Assembly (NCBI GenBank): GCA_014138645.1
Contig: JACJIB010000005.1
Location: forward strand, 62,001 to 126,000
Reading direction: 5' to 3'
Length of the DNA stretch: 64,000 bases
Origin: Methylorubrum thiocyanatum
GTDB taxonomy: Bacteria > Pseudomonadota > Alphaproteobacteria > Rhizobiales > Beijerinckiaceae
Made by a program: the position numbers and the translations under genes. Below, piece by piece: positions 28,441 to 37,778 of this stretch. The stretch's first letter is position 1. Each line of letters opens with the position of its first letter. The notes beneath the pieces were generated by a model. The model was given only the letters and a program-made list of their open reading frames with translations. It ran no database searches and had not been told where the DNA came from.

Positions 28441-29262
28441 ATGAACGCCACCCGCCTCAAACCCCTGGCCGAGGGCTTCGCGGTTCCCCTCGCCGTCCTC
28501 GTGATCTGGCAGCTCGCCTGCACCGCCGGCCTCGTCAACCCGATGGTGCTGCCCTCGCCCGCCGCCGTGGCCGCGCGCTGGTGGGCCTATCTCGCCCCGC
28601 TCGAAGCCTACGACCCGGCGCAGGGCTCGTGGTTCCTCTGGCTGTTCTCCGGCGAGATGCTGCACGACGCGCTGGCCTCGCTCTACCGCGTCGTCGTCGG
28701 CTTCCTCGTCGGCGCCGGTCTCGCCCTGCCGCTCGGCCTGTTCATGGGCACGAGCGACGTGATCTACCGCCACATCAATCCGTTGATGCAGGTGCTCCGT
28801 CCGATCCCGCCGATCGCCTACATCCCGCTCTCGATCCTGTGGTTCGGGCTCGGCAACGCGCCGGCCGTGTTCCTCATCGCCATCGGCGCCTTCTTCCCGG
28901 TGCTGATGAACACCATCGCGGGCGTGCGGCACGTGGACGGGATCTACATCCGCGCCGCCCGCAGCCTGGGCGCCAGCCGGATGACGATCTTCCGCCGGGT
29001 CATCCTGCCGGCGGCGACCCCCTACATCCTCTCGGGCGCGCGGATCGGCATCGGCACCGCCTTCATCGTGGTGATCGTGGCCGAGATGATCGCGGTCAAC
29101 AACGGCCTCGGCTTCCGCATCCTGGAGGCGCGCGAATACTTCTGGTCCGACAAGATCATCGCCGGGATGCTGACCATCGGCGCGCTCGGCCTCATCATCG
29201 ACATGGGCGTCAGCCGCCTCAACAACCACCTGCTCCGCTGGCACCGCGGCCTGGAATCGTGA
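28441..29262 (+). CDS. ABC transporter permease (SsuC/TauC type)
   Basis: A 273-residue inner-membrane permease with about six hydrophobic segments. The EAA-type loop contacting the ATPase is seen in AARSLGASRMTIFRRVILPAA. Segments RPIPPIAYIPLSILWFGLG and GTAFIVVIVAEM are typical of the nitrate/sulfonate/taurine permease family. It lies 10 bases after the binding protein and 8 bases before the ATPase gene, so the three form one operon. Confidence 0.95.
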   Translation: MNATRLKPLAEGFAVPLAVLVIWQLACTAGLVNPMVLPSPAAVAARWWAYLAPLEAYDPAQGSWFLWLFSGEMLHDALASLYRVVVGFLVGAGLALPLGLFMGTSDVIYRHINPLMQVLRPIPPIAYIPLSILWFGLGNAPAVFLIAIGAFFPVLMNTIAGVRHVDGIYIRAARSLGASRMTIFRRVILPAATPYILSGARIGIGTAFIVVIVAEMIAVNNGLGFRILEAREYFWSDKIIAGMLTIGALGLIIDMGVSRLNNHLLRWHRGLES

Positions 29263-29270
29263 GGGTGACC

Positions 29271-30134
29271 ATGTCCGTGCAACCGCATCCCATCGCCGCC
29301 GTCACGCAGGACGCCGTGCCTGTCGCCGCCCCGCTCGCCGCCGCGCCTCACATCGTGATCACGGGCGTCGACAAGGTCTTCGCCGTTCCCGGCGGCGAGG
29401 TCGTCGCCCTCAAGGACATCGACCTCACCATCAACCGCGGCGAGTTCGTCTGCCTGCTCGGCCCCTCCGGCTGCGGGAAGTCGACCCTGCTCAACGCCAT
29501 CGCCGGCTTCTCGCACCCGACCCGCGGCGGCATCACCGTGGAGGGCCGCACGGTCGCCGAGCCCGGCCCCGACCGGGGCATGGTGTTCCAGGAATACGCC
29601 TTGTTCCCCTGGATGAGCGTGGCGCAGAACATCGCCTTCGGTCTCGAGATCAAGGGCCTGGGCCGCGCCGCGATCGAGGCGCGGGTCGCCGACCTCCTCG
29701 AGATGCTCAAGCTCACCGAGTTCCGCGACCGCTTCCCCAAGGACCTGTCCGGCGGCATGCGCCAGCGCGTGGCGATCGCCCGCGTGCTGGCACTGGACAG
29801 CCCGGTGATGCTGATGGACGAGCCCTTCGGAGCGCTCGACGCCCTGACCCGCCGCTCGCTCCAAGACGAGTTGCTGCGGATCTGGGCGGCCACCGGCAAG
29901 ACCATCGTCTTCGTCACCCACTCGATCGAGGAATCGATCTATCTCGCCGACCGCATCGTGGTGCTGACCTACCGCCCCGGCACGATCAAGCGCGACCTGC
30001 GGGTCGAGCTGCCGCGCCCGCGCGACAGCGCCTCGGCCGCCTTCAACGCCCTCAAGCGCGACCTTTCGGCCCTGGTCACCGCCGAGCAGCACCGCTTCGA
30101 GCAGGTGGAGATGAAGGGGCTGACGACGGATTGA
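29271..30134 (+). CDS. ABC transporter ATP-binding protein (SsuB/TauB type)
   Basis: A 287-residue ATPase. Walker A GPSGCGKST is at 64-72, the Q-loop in VFQEYALFPW at 105-114, the signature LSGGMRQR at 159-166, Walker B VMLMDEP at 179-185, and the switch His in VTHSIEE. About 28 N-terminal Ala/Pro-rich residues precede the conserved domain. It powers the importer encoded upstream. A hairpin follows the stop. Confidence 0.95.
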   Translation: MSVQPHPIAAVTQDAVPVAAPLAAAPHIVITGVDKVFAVPGGEVVALKDIDLTINRGEFVCLLGPSGCGKSTLLNAIAGFSHPTRGGITVEGRTVAEPGPDRGMVFQEYALFPWMSVAQNIAFGLEIKGLGRAAIEARVADLLEMLKLTEFRDRFPKDLSGGMRQRVAIARVLALDSPVMLMDEPFGALDALTRRSLQDELLRIWAATGKTIVFVTHSIEESIYLADRIVVLTYRPGTIKRDLRVELPRPRDSASAAFNALKRDLSALVTAEQHRFEQVEMKGLTTD

Positions 30135-30143
30135 CGGCTGCCT

Positions 30144-30176
30144 GACGGGACCGCCGACGCGATTGGCGGTCCCGTC
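30144..30176 (+). terminator. Hairpin after the ABC importer operon
   Basis: GACGGGACCGCC and GGCGGTCCCGTC form a perfect 12-base stem with a 9-base loop, starting 10 bases after the ATPase stop. No T-run follows, so termination may be weak or assisted; the hairpin may protect the 3' end. Confidence 0.55.
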
Positions 30177-30300
30177 TCGCGGTGGTTAATCCTGTTCACG
30201 CCTTCAGGATGAGGGCGGAGGATGGGATCGACGAAGGTCGATCCACGTCCGATCACCGCTCCCCGAGACGCGCCGGCCCGAACCGGCGAAGCGAACCGCC

Positions 30301-32166
30301 ATGCCCATCCCCCGCGCCACCGCCGCGCGCGCCCTGATCCTCGCGGCCCTCGCGGTCGCGGCCGTCCTGGCCGTGCTCAAGGCCGGGGAGGTGGCGGAGG
30401 CGCGGGTGGCGGAGAGCCTCGCGGGCGATGCCCGCCAGCGGGCGGAGATCTATGCGCAGAGCCTGGAGGGCGCCATCGAGCGCTTCGGTTTCCTGCCGGC
30501 GGCGGCGGCGCTCGATCCGCGGGTGCGCGGATTGCTGGCTGCGCCCGACGACCCGTCGCAGGTCGCCACCGTCAACGCCTATCTCAAGCGGCTGAGCCGC
30601 GACGCGGGGGCCGGCGTCGTCTACCTGCTGATCCCCTCCGGGCTCACCATCGCCGCCTCGAACTGGGACACGCCCCAGACCTATCTCGGCCAGGACTTCT
30701 CCTATCGTCCCTACTTCACGGAGGCGCTCGGCGGACGCACCGGGCGCTTCTACGCCATCGGCACGCTGACCGGCGTGCCCGGCTACTTCATCAGCGCGCC
30801 GGTCATCATCGACGGCACGGTGCGCGGCGTGGTCGCGACCAAGGTCAGCCTCGATTCCGTCGAGGCGATCTGGCGCGAGGGCACCGACCGGGTGCTCGTG
30901 GCGGATGCCAACGGCATCGTCTTCCTCGCCTCCGATCCGGGTCTCAAGTTCCGCGCGACGAAGCCGCTCGATGCCGCCGCCCGTGCGCGGATGGCGAGGT
31001 CGCGTCAGTACGGGCGCGACGACTACGCTCCGATCGATCGCGGCCACACGGAGATCGTCGGCGGCGTGCCGCTGGTCAGCCGCTCTGAGGCGGCGCCGCA
31101 GACCCGCGCCCTGTTCGAGGAGGCGAGCCTGCCGGCCTATGGCTGGACGCTGCTGCTGTTCGCCGACGCGGGGCCGGTGGCCATCGCCGGGCGCAGCGCC
31201 CGGATCGGCGCGATCCTAGTGCTGGGACTGCTCGGCCTGATCGGCCTCTACGGGAGCCAGCACCTGCGCCGCGTGCGCGAGAACCGCGCGGCGCAGCGCG
31301 CGCTGGAGGCGGCGGTCGCGGATCGCACCGCCGACCTCAGCGCGGCCAATCTCCGGCTCGCGGGCGAGATCGAGGAGCGGACCCGCGCCGAGGGCGAGCT
31401 GCGCGAGGCGCAAGGGGAACTGGTCCAGGCGGCCAAGATGGCGACGCTGGGCCAGATGGCGGCGGGCATCACCCACGAACTGAACCAGCCGCTCGCCGCC
31501 CTGCGGGGCTTGGCCGACAACGCGGGCGCTTTCCTGCGGCAGGGGCGGGAGGCGGAGGCCGCCGCCAACCTCACCCGCATCGTCGCTCTGGTGGACCGGC
31601 TCGGCAAGATCACGGGGCAGTTGCGCAGCTTCTCCCGCCGCTCGGGGACGGAGCGGGTCGCCGTCGATGTCGGCGTCGCCGTCTCGGAGAGCCTCGCGAT
31701 CCTGTCCGCCCGCATCCGCGACGCGGGGGCGCGGGTGACGACCGATCTCGATCCGGCGGCGCAGTGGGTGGTGTTCGAGCCGATCCGCCTGTCGCAGGTG
31801 CTGGTCAACCTCGTCGGCAACGCCCTTGATGCGGTGAAGGGCCGCCCCGGGGCCGAGGTCGCGGTGCGCGCCTGGGCCGGGGAGGGGCGGGTCGTTCTCA
31901 GCGTCGAGGACAACGGGCCGGGCCTCGATCGCGCGGCTCTGGCGCGCCTGTTCGAGCCGTTCTTCACCACCAAGCCGGCGGGGGAGGGGCTCGGCCTCGG
32001 CCTGCCGATCTCGCTCGCCATCGCCCGCGAGTTCGGCGCGAGCCTCCAGCCTCGGCCGATGCCCGGCGGCGGGCTCGCCTTCGATCTCGTGATGGACGTG
32101 GCCGGGAAGGCGGCTAAGGAGACCGCCGATACGCCCCGGCCGGAGAGGATGCGCCATGTTTCCTGA
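30301..32166 (+). CDS. dctB: DctB-type C4-dicarboxylate-like sensor histidine kinase
   Basis: A 621-residue membrane sensor. TM1 is at about 9-27, a double-PAS periplasmic domain at 30-295 with the DctB hallmark SNWDTPQTYLGQDFSYRPYF near 120-139, TM2 at 301-319, a coiled coil at 325-380, then HisKA with the phosphorylated H392 (THELNQPLAALRG) and the ATPase domain (DNGPG, GEGLGLGLPIS). DctB proteins sense C4-dicarboxylates. The response regulator overlaps its end by 11 bases. No dctA transporter is next to it, so the ligand and target may differ from the classical system. Confidence 0.9.
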   Translation: MPIPRATAARALILAALAVAAVLAVLKAGEVAEARVAESLAGDARQRAEIYAQSLEGAIERFGFLPAAAALDPRVRGLLAAPDDPSQVATVNAYLKRLSRDAGAGVVYLLIPSGLTIAASNWDTPQTYLGQDFSYRPYFTEALGGRTGRFYAIGTLTGVPGYFISAPVIIDGTVRGVVATKVSLDSVEAIWREGTDRVLVADANGIVFLASDPGLKFRATKPLDAAARARMARSRQYGRDDYAPIDRGHTEIVGGVPLVSRSEAAPQTRALFEEASLPAYGWTLLLFADAGPVAIAGRSARIGAILVLGLLGLIGLYGSQHLRRVRENRAAQRALEAAVADRTADLSAANLRLAGEIEERTRAEGELREAQGELVQAAKMATLGQMAAGITHELNQPLAALRGLADNAGAFLRQGREAEAAANLTRIVALVDRLGKITGQLRSFSRRSGTERVAVDVGVAVSESLAILSARIRDAGARVTTDLDPAAQWVVFEPIRLSQVLVNLVGNALDAVKGRPGAEVAVRAWAGEGRVVLSVEDNGPGLDRAALARLFEPFFTTKPAGEGLGLGLPISLAIAREFGASLQPRPMPGGGLAFDLVMDVAGKAAKETADTPRPERMRHVS

Positions 32167-33532
32167 GGCGGAACTGCCCGAGGCCGAGCCGGTCGTGCCC
32201 CCTGCGCGGGTCGTGCTGATCGACGACGAGGCGATGGTCCGGCTTGCCATGGAGCAGGCGCTGCAGCTCGCCGGCCTCGCGGTCGAGGCCTACGAGAGCG
32301 CCGAGGCGGCGCTCCCGGCCATCACCCGCGACTTCTCTGGCATCGTCGTCAGCGACGTGCGCCTGCCGGGCCGCGACGGCCTCGCCCTCCTGGCCGAGAT
32401 CCGCCGCCGCGACCCCGAATTGCCGGTGGTGCTCGTCACCGGCCACGGCGACATCGCCATGGCGGTCGCCGCCATGCGCGAGGGCGCCTACCATTTCATC
32501 GAGAAGCCCTTCGTCAACGAGGCCTTCGTCGAGGTGGTCCGCCGCGCCCTGGAGAAGCGGGCGCTGGTGACCGAGAACCGCCGCCTGCGCCACGCCCTCG
32601 ACCGGGGCGACGCGCCCGGCGGCGCGGTGGAGCGCTGCCTCGTCGGCCAGTCGCCCGCCATGCGGCGGCTGCGGGACGACGTCGCCTCGCTCGCCTCCGC
32701 CGCCGCCGACGTGCTGGTGCTCGGCGAGACCGGGGCCGGCAAGGAGCAGGTCGCCCGCGCCCTGCACGAGGGCGGCCGCCGCCGGGACAAGCCGTTCGTC
32801 GCGATCAATTGCGGCGCAATCCCCGAGAGCATGTTCGAGAGCGAGATCTTCGGCCACGAGGCCGGCGCCTTCACCGGGGCGGGCAAGCGCCGCATCGGCA
32901 AGGTCGAGCACGCGAGCGGCGGCACCCTGTTCCTCGACGAGGTCGAGAGCATGCCGCTGGCGCTACAGGTGAAGCTGCTGCGGGTGCTGCAGGAGCGGCG
33001 CGTCGAGCGGCTCGGCTCCAATGCGAGCGTGCCGGTGGACCTGCGGGTGGTCGCCGCCACCAAGGAGGATCTCGACGCGCTCTCCGAGGCCGGGCGCTTC
33101 CGCCGCGACCTGTTCTTCCGCCTCAACGTCGTCACCCTGACCCTGCCGCCCCTGCGCGAACGGCGCGAGGACATCCCGCTGCTGTTCGAGCGCTTTCTCG
33201 TCCAGGCGGCGGTGAAGTACCAGCGCCCGGTGGTCGAGGTGCCGCCGTCCTTGCGCCGCTCGCTGATGCTCGCCGACTGGCCGGGCAACGTGCGCGAATT
33301 GAAGAACGCCGCCGAGCGGGCCGTGCTCGGTTTCCTCAGCCCGGATCTGGCCGGCGGTCCCGAGGCGGCGCCGGGGCTCGACGCCCTGCTCGACCGGGTG
33401 GAGCGCCTCGTCATCGAGGACGCGCTGAAGGCCTCCGGTCAGCGCATCGCCGAGGCCGCCCGGGCGCTCGGCCTGCCGCGCAAGACGCTCTCCGACCGCA
33501 TGCGGCGCCTCGGCCTGAGCGCGGGCGACTGA
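32156..33532 (+). CDS. dctD: DctD-type sigma-54-dependent response regulator
   Basis: A 458-residue NtrC-family activator. The receiver domain has the phosphoacceptor D67 (SDVRLPG) and K117 (EKPF). The AAA+ domain has Walker A GETGAGKE at 190-197 and the sigma-54 contact loop GAFTGA at 237-242. A Fis-type helix-turn-helix is at about 425-455. It is translationally overlapped with the sensor kinase gene and should activate sigma-54 promoters when phosphorylated. Its targets are not visible here; the cleavage enzyme gene 31 bases downstream is probably in the same transcript. Confidence 0.92.
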   Translation: MFPEAELPEAEPVVPPARVVLIDDEAMVRLAMEQALQLAGLAVEAYESAEAALPAITRDFSGIVVSDVRLPGRDGLALLAEIRRRDPELPVVLVTGHGDIAMAVAAMREGAYHFIEKPFVNEAFVEVVRRALEKRALVTENRRLRHALDRGDAPGGAVERCLVGQSPAMRRLRDDVASLASAAADVLVLGETGAGKEQVARALHEGGRRRDKPFVAINCGAIPESMFESEIFGHEAGAFTGAGKRRIGKVEHASGGTLFLDEVESMPLALQVKLLRVLQERRVERLGSNASVPVDLRVVAATKEDLDALSEAGRFRRDLFFRLNVVTLTLPPLRERREDIPLLFERFLVQAAVKYQRPVVEVPPSLRRSLMLADWPGNVRELKNAAERAVLGFLSPDLAGGPEAAPGLDALLDRVERLVIEDALKASGQRIAEAARALGLPRKTLSDRMRRLGLSAGD

Positions 33533-33563
33533 TTTTTTCCCCAAGTCCGGAGACCTTCCGTCC

Positions 33564-34394
33564 ATGACGCATGATGCCGGCTGGCCGCCGCTCATCCTCG
33601 CCAATGCCCCGAACGGCGCCACCCGCACCAAGGCCGACCATCCGGCCCTGCCGATCACGGCCGCCGAGATCGCCCGCACCGCTGCCGAGATCGCGGAAGC
33701 CGGCGCGGCCCTGATCCACGTCCATGTCCGCGATCGGGCGGGCCGCCACCTCCTCGACGCCGAGGCGTATCGTGCGGTCACCGCCGCGATCCGTGCGGAG
33801 GTGGGCGACCGCCTCGTGGTGCAGATCACCTCGGAGGCCGCGGGGCGCTACCAGAGCCCGGAGCAGATGGCGGTGGTGCGGGCGACGCGGCCCGAGGCGG
33901 TGTCGCTGGCGCTGCGCGAGATCGTGCCCGATGCGGGCGCGGAAGAGGCGGCGGCGCAATTCTTTGCCTGGGCGCGGGCCGAGCGCGTTCTCCTCCAGAT
34001 CATTCTCTACACGCCGGACGAAGTCACCCGTTACCGTGCGCTGAAAGCGCGCGGCGTTCTCGGCGCGGGCGAGGATTTCCCGCTCTTCGTGCTCGGCCGC
34101 TACACGCCCGGTCAGGTCTCCGTTCCCGCCGACCTGCTGCCCTTCCTCGCGGAGGCCGGGGAGAGCCTGCCGCTCTGGTCGATCTGCGCCTTCGGCCCGC
34201 GCGAGAATGCTTGCGCCCTGGCGGCGGCGGCGCTCGGCGGCCATGTGCGCGTCGGCTTCGAGAACAGCCTGCTCGCACCCGACGGAAGCCGGGCCGAGAG
34301 CAACGCCGCGCAGATGCGCCGCGCCGCGGACGGGGCCCGCCTGCTCGGTCGGCCGCTCGCCGATGCCGACACCGCGCGGGCGATGATGGCCTGA
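33564..34394 (+). CDS. 3-keto-5-aminohexanoate cleavage enzyme (BKACE) family protein
   Basis: A 276-residue TIM-barrel protein of the DUF849/BKACE family. The zinc ligands H52 and H54 (HVHVRD) and E233 (GFENSL) match H46, H48 and E230 of Kce. The NAPNGA start and PEAVSLALRE are further family segments. Members condense a beta-keto acid with acetyl-CoA to give acetoacetate and a CoA ester. It follows the DctB/DctD-type genes by 31 bases, suggesting that this regulator system governs use of a beta-keto acid. The substrate is unknown. Confidence 0.9.
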   Translation: MTHDAGWPPLILANAPNGATRTKADHPALPITAAEIARTAAEIAEAGAALIHVHVRDRAGRHLLDAEAYRAVTAAIRAEVGDRLVVQITSEAAGRYQSPEQMAVVRATRPEAVSLALREIVPDAGAEEAAAQFFAWARAERVLLQIILYTPDEVTRYRALKARGVLGAGEDFPLFVLGRYTPGQVSVPADLLPFLAEAGESLPLWSICAFGPRENACALAAAALGGHVRVGFENSLLAPDGSRAESNAAQMRRAADGARLLGRPLADADTARAMMA

Positions 34395-34720
34395 CCGGTT
34401 CGGGAGCCTCCGCGGCACCCGACCCGGCCGTCTCCCGGATGTCACGGCCCGAAAGCGGGCATTCCGTGTGCCATTTCTATCAGTCCTGATCCGAGTACGA
34501 TTGAGTAATAGCTTTTAACCCCGCCCCAGAAAGAAGACGGACGATAATTTTAGTCTGTTGCTTTGGATGAAATATGTAACAAGTCCGCGACTCCATCAAT
34601 CAATGGGTCGCGGCTTGGCTGTACCCGTCCTTCCTTTCCACCCATGAAGGAGGCGCACGGATCGAGACACGCCGGAGCCGAGGACGGGCGGCTCACGCGG
34701 ATCAGCAATGGGGAAGCGAG
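34395..34720. other. 326-base A+T-richer intergenic region before an exported protein gene
   Basis: No gene is supported. The stretch at 34490-34580 is clearly A+T-richer than the surrounding DNA and probably holds the promoter of the next gene. A hairpin is present at 34585-34613 in its likely leader. Confidence 0.5.
34585..34613 (+). promoter_or_regulatory. Hairpin in the leader of the exported beta-barrel gene
   Basis: CCGCGAC-t-CCAT, a 6-base loop and ATGG-GTCGCGG form an 11-pair stem with one bulged T. It lies about 107 bases before the start codon. There is no T-run, so it is not a simple terminator; it may stabilise or regulate the leader. Confidence 0.3.
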
Positions 34721-35620
34721 TTGCAGTTTGGACAGAAAGCGCGCCGCCACGCGCAGGTCGCGCTGTGTGCGTGTTTGGCCGGGATGCCGGCTTCGGCCCT
34801 GGCCCGTTCCGCCGCGCTCCCGGGCATCACCGTCGGTCTCCCGACGGGCTGGCAGGTCCCGGAGGGTGTCCAGATGAACCTGACGACCAGCTTCGCCGAG
34901 CGCGGGACGCTGCCGCGGGACAACCAGGGCAACAACAACCTCGTCGTCTTCCTCTGGGCGACTCCCTGGAAGGTGCTGGGCGGGCAGTTGCGATTGATCC
35001 AGTCGTTCCCGTTCAACGCGGTCAGCCCGCAGGAAGGGCCATGGCAGGCGGGCCTCGCCCAGCCGCTGACCACGGCGCAGGTCGCCTGGAAGATCGGTGA
35101 CAATCTCGGCGTCAGTTACTTCCTCGGCGGCTTCTGGCCGAGCGACACGCTGTTCGCCCTTCGCTCCGCCTCGATCGCCCAGCGCTTCGCGATCAGCTAT
35201 GTCGGCGACGGCTGGAACCTGACGGCCAACCTCCATTACGGGACGATGCTGGAGGAGAACTCGCCGACCGGCGTGCACTATTCCGATTACATGAACCTCG
35301 ACCTGACCGCGACCAAGCGGTTCGGCAAGTGGCAGTTCGGCGCCGTCGCCTTCGGCTCGACCGATCTGCCGACGAACCGGCCGGGCTACCGGCCCGTGGG
35401 ACAGGTCGCGGCAGGGGCACTGGTCGGCTACGCCTTCGAGAAGTTCACGGTCCAGACCTTCGTCACCCGCGACATTGCCCAGCGCAATCTCGGCGGCGAG
35501 GAAACCCGCGCGTGGCTGCGCTTCCTCGTGCCGCTCTGGCGCCCGGACAACGATCAGGTTCCGAACCGCGTCACCGTCCGGCGCAACAGCGATGCGGGCC
35601 CGCCGGTGGCGGGGCGCTGA
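34721..35620 (+). CDS. Exported beta-barrel-like protein (SphA/MetA-pathway outer-membrane family)
   Basis: A 299-residue protein with an N-terminal signal-like region (QVALCACLAGMPASALA). The rest alternates aromatic and polar residues in strands such as NLTANLHYGTMLEE, DYMNLDLTATKRF and WQFGAVAFGSTD, as in small outer-membrane channels of the phenol MetA-pathway/SphA family. Some members occur with hydrocarbon or phenol degradation genes. The start is a TTG with GGGGAAG upstream; no better ATG is available. Placement in the family is by sequence style and moderate in certainty. Confidence 0.7.
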   Translation: MQFGQKARRHAQVALCACLAGMPASALARSAALPGITVGLPTGWQVPEGVQMNLTTSFAERGTLPRDNQGNNNLVVFLWATPWKVLGGQLRLIQSFPFNAVSPQEGPWQAGLAQPLTTAQVAWKIGDNLGVSYFLGGFWPSDTLFALRSASIAQRFAISYVGDGWNLTANLHYGTMLEENSPTGVHYSDYMNLDLTATKRFGKWQFGAVAFGSTDLPTNRPGYRPVGQVAAGALVGYAFEKFTVQTFVTRDIAQRNLGGEETRAWLRFLVPLWRPDNDQVPNRVTVRRNSDAGPPVAGR

Positions 35621-35687
35621 CCGCGGGGGCGAGCACCGGAAGCCTTCGCCGGCGTGGAGACCGCTTCGGCGCGAGCGGGGTGGGGCG

Positions 35688-36314
35688 TCAGGGGCGCCCC
35701 ACCTCCGCATGGCGCGAGCGCAGGCGGAAGCCGAGGATCAGCAGCAGCACGCCGAAGACCACCGCGTAGGCGCCGAGCCACCACGTCAGCACCAGCGCCG
35801 ACATGCCGGGATTGATCAGCAGCGCGATCCCGAACAGCACCGAGACCACGCCGCCCAGGCCCAGCCACCAGCGCCCGTAATGCAGGTGGAGGCGGAAGGC
35901 CGCCGCGATCATCAGCCCGCCCGAGACCAGGGCCCAGGCCGCCACCAGAAGCACGAAGGCCCAGACGGCGGCGGCCGGCACGAGGAAGGCGGCGACGCCG
36001 ACCACGATGTCGAGCAGGCCTTCGAGGAGCAGGAAGCCCCAGCGATCGTGCCGTTGCGCCGCCCGCACCGCGGCGACGATGCCGAAGATGCCGTCGACCA
36101 GCATGTAGGCGGCGAAGAACAGCACCAGCGAAAGCACGAAGGCGCCCGGCGCGACGAAGGCGATGACCCCGAACAGGATGGCGAGGAGGCCGCGCAGGGC
36201 GACCAGCCACCAGTTGCGCGCGAGCACGGCGCTCATCGCATCGAGGCGCGCCGGCCCGGTCAGGGGCACCCCGGACGGGGTCGTGGCCCCGGACGCGTCG
36301 GACGAACCGGCCAT
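35688..36314 (-). CDS. HdeD-family (DUF308) membrane protein
   Basis: A 208-residue inner-membrane protein with about six hydrophobic segments (WWLVALRGLLAILFGVIAFV, then a repeating glycine-rich pattern). This is the DUF308/HdeD layout; E. coli HdeD is an acid-resistance membrane protein, but most members have no known role. The ATG at 36314 has a strong GGAGGAG site. An open frame continues upstream to 36527 without homology. It is divergent from the EmrA-like gene. Confidence 0.88.
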   Translation of the reverse strand: MAGSSDASGATTPSGVPLTGPARLDAMSAVLARNWWLVALRGLLAILFGVIAFVAPGAFVLSLVLFFAAYMLVDGIFGIVAAVRAAQRHDRWGFLLLEGLLDIVVGVAAFLVPAAAVWAFVLLVAAWALVSGGLMIAAAFRLHLHYGRWWLGLGGVVSVLFGIALLINPGMSALVLTWWLGAYAVVFGVLLLILGFRLRSRHAEVGRP

Positions 36315-36536
36315 CTCACACTCCTCCGGCGAGATCGGATAAGTTTCGCTCACTCCTTGCCGCAACGCAGCGTGGCGCATCGCGTTCCCGGGATCCGCTG
36401 ACGCGCCGTGTCGATGCAACCGTCGGAGGTGGAGCTTGGGATGGAACTTCGGTCTCGTTTGTGTCTTTGGCAATCGAGGCGGGTTCACCCGAGGCTCGGC
36501 CCTGTTCGGCCGGCTCTCTTTCGGCAATCATTTCCG

Positions 36537-37778
36537 ATGCTTGACGATCAGCGGCAGGCTAAGCCGGCCGACGCGCCTGCGCGCCGGTCAGACGCCGAGA
36601 CCACGCGGGCTGCCGAGGCGCGCGAGGCCGGCGATGCTCCCGGCGGGTTGCATCCAGACACCGCCCATCCCGGCGCGGACGATGCCCCGGATCGCGACGC
36701 CGCCGACGGTGATGACGGGCAGCGGGATCAGGAGCAGGGCGCAGGACGCCCGGGCGTCCTGCGCCGTCATCCCTGGTGGTTCGTTCTCGGCGGTCTCGCC
36801 GTGCTGGCCCTCGGTGTGGCCGTCTATTTCTACTGGCTGATCAACCTGCATCCCTACGAGACCACCGACGACGCCTTCGTGGATGCGCGCAGCTTCACGG
36901 TCGCACCGAAGGTCGGCGGCTACGTCGTCGCCGTGCCGGTGACCGACAACCAGCATGTCAGGGCCGGCGACACGCTGTTCCAGATCGACCCGCGCGATTA
37001 TCGCGTCGCCCTCGAACAGGCCGAGGCGCAGGTTCAGGCGGCCCAGGCCTCGATCCGTAACGTCGATGCCCAGATCGAGGCGCAGAAGGCGCAGGTCGAG
37101 GCGGCCAAGGCCCAGGTGGAGACGGCGCAGGCGGCGCTGACCTTCGCCGAGGAGGATGCCGACCGCTACCGGAAGCTCGCCGAGCGGGGTGCCGGCACGA
37201 TCCAGCAGTCGCAATCCTCGACTTCGACCCTGGAACAGCGCCAGGCCTCCCTGGCGAACGCGAAGGCGAACGTGGTCGCCGCCCAGAAGCAGATCGGCTC
37301 GCTTCAGGCTCAGCGCGCCAGCGCCGAAGCGCAGCGTGCGCAGGCGGAGGCGCAGCGCGACCAAGCCCGGCTCAACCTCGGCTACACCACCGTGACGGCC
37401 GCGCAAGGCGGCCGCGTGGTGCGCCTCACCGGTGCCGTCGGCGAATACGCCCAGGCCGGCCAGAGCCTGTCGATGTTCGTGCCCGACGAGATCTGGGTGA
37501 CGGCGAACTACAAGGAGACGCAGATCACCGACATGCGGCCGGGCCAGCCCGTCGACATCACGATCGACGCCTACCCGAACCGCCGGATCACCGGCCGGAT
37601 CGCCTCGGTGCAGCCGGGCTCCGGCACCGCCTTCAGCCTGCTGCCGGCGCAGAACGCCACCGGAAACTACGTGAAGGTGACGCAGCGCATTCCCGTGAAG
37701 ATCGTGGTCGACAACTGGCCGAGCGATGTCGCGATCGGCCCCGGCATGTCGGTCGTGCCGAGGGCCCACGTCCGGTGA
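36537..37778 (+). CDS. emrA: EmrA-type membrane fusion protein of a multidrug efflux pump
   Basis: A 413-residue HlyD-family adaptor. One membrane helix is at about 80-100 (WWFVLGGLAVLALGVAVYFY). It is followed by a lipoyl half-motif (ETTDDAFVDARSFTVAPKVGG), a long coiled coil rich in Gln/Ala (about 150-290), and the beta-barrel segment VTANYKETQITDMRPGQPVDI. Unusually, about 80 acidic disordered residues precede the helix. It links the inner-membrane transporter encoded next to an outer-membrane channel. The downstream gene starts within its stop codon region. Confidence 0.92.
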   Translation: MLDDQRQAKPADAPARRSDAETTRAAEAREAGDAPGGLHPDTAHPGADDAPDRDAADGDDGQRDQEQGAGRPGVLRRHPWWFVLGGLAVLALGVAVYFYWLINLHPYETTDDAFVDARSFTVAPKVGGYVVAVPVTDNQHVRAGDTLFQIDPRDYRVALEQAEAQVQAAQASIRNVDAQIEAQKAQVEAAKAQVETAQAALTFAEEDADRYRKLAERGAGTIQQSQSSTSTLEQRQASLANAKANVVAAQKQIGSLQAQRASAEAQRAQAEAQRDQARLNLGYTTVTAAQGGRVVRLTGAVGEYAQAGQSLSMFVPDEIWVTANYKETQITDMRPGQPVDITIDAYPNRRITGRIASVQPGSGTAFSLLPAQNATGNYVKVTQRIPVKIVVDNWPSDVAIGPGMSVVPRAHVR

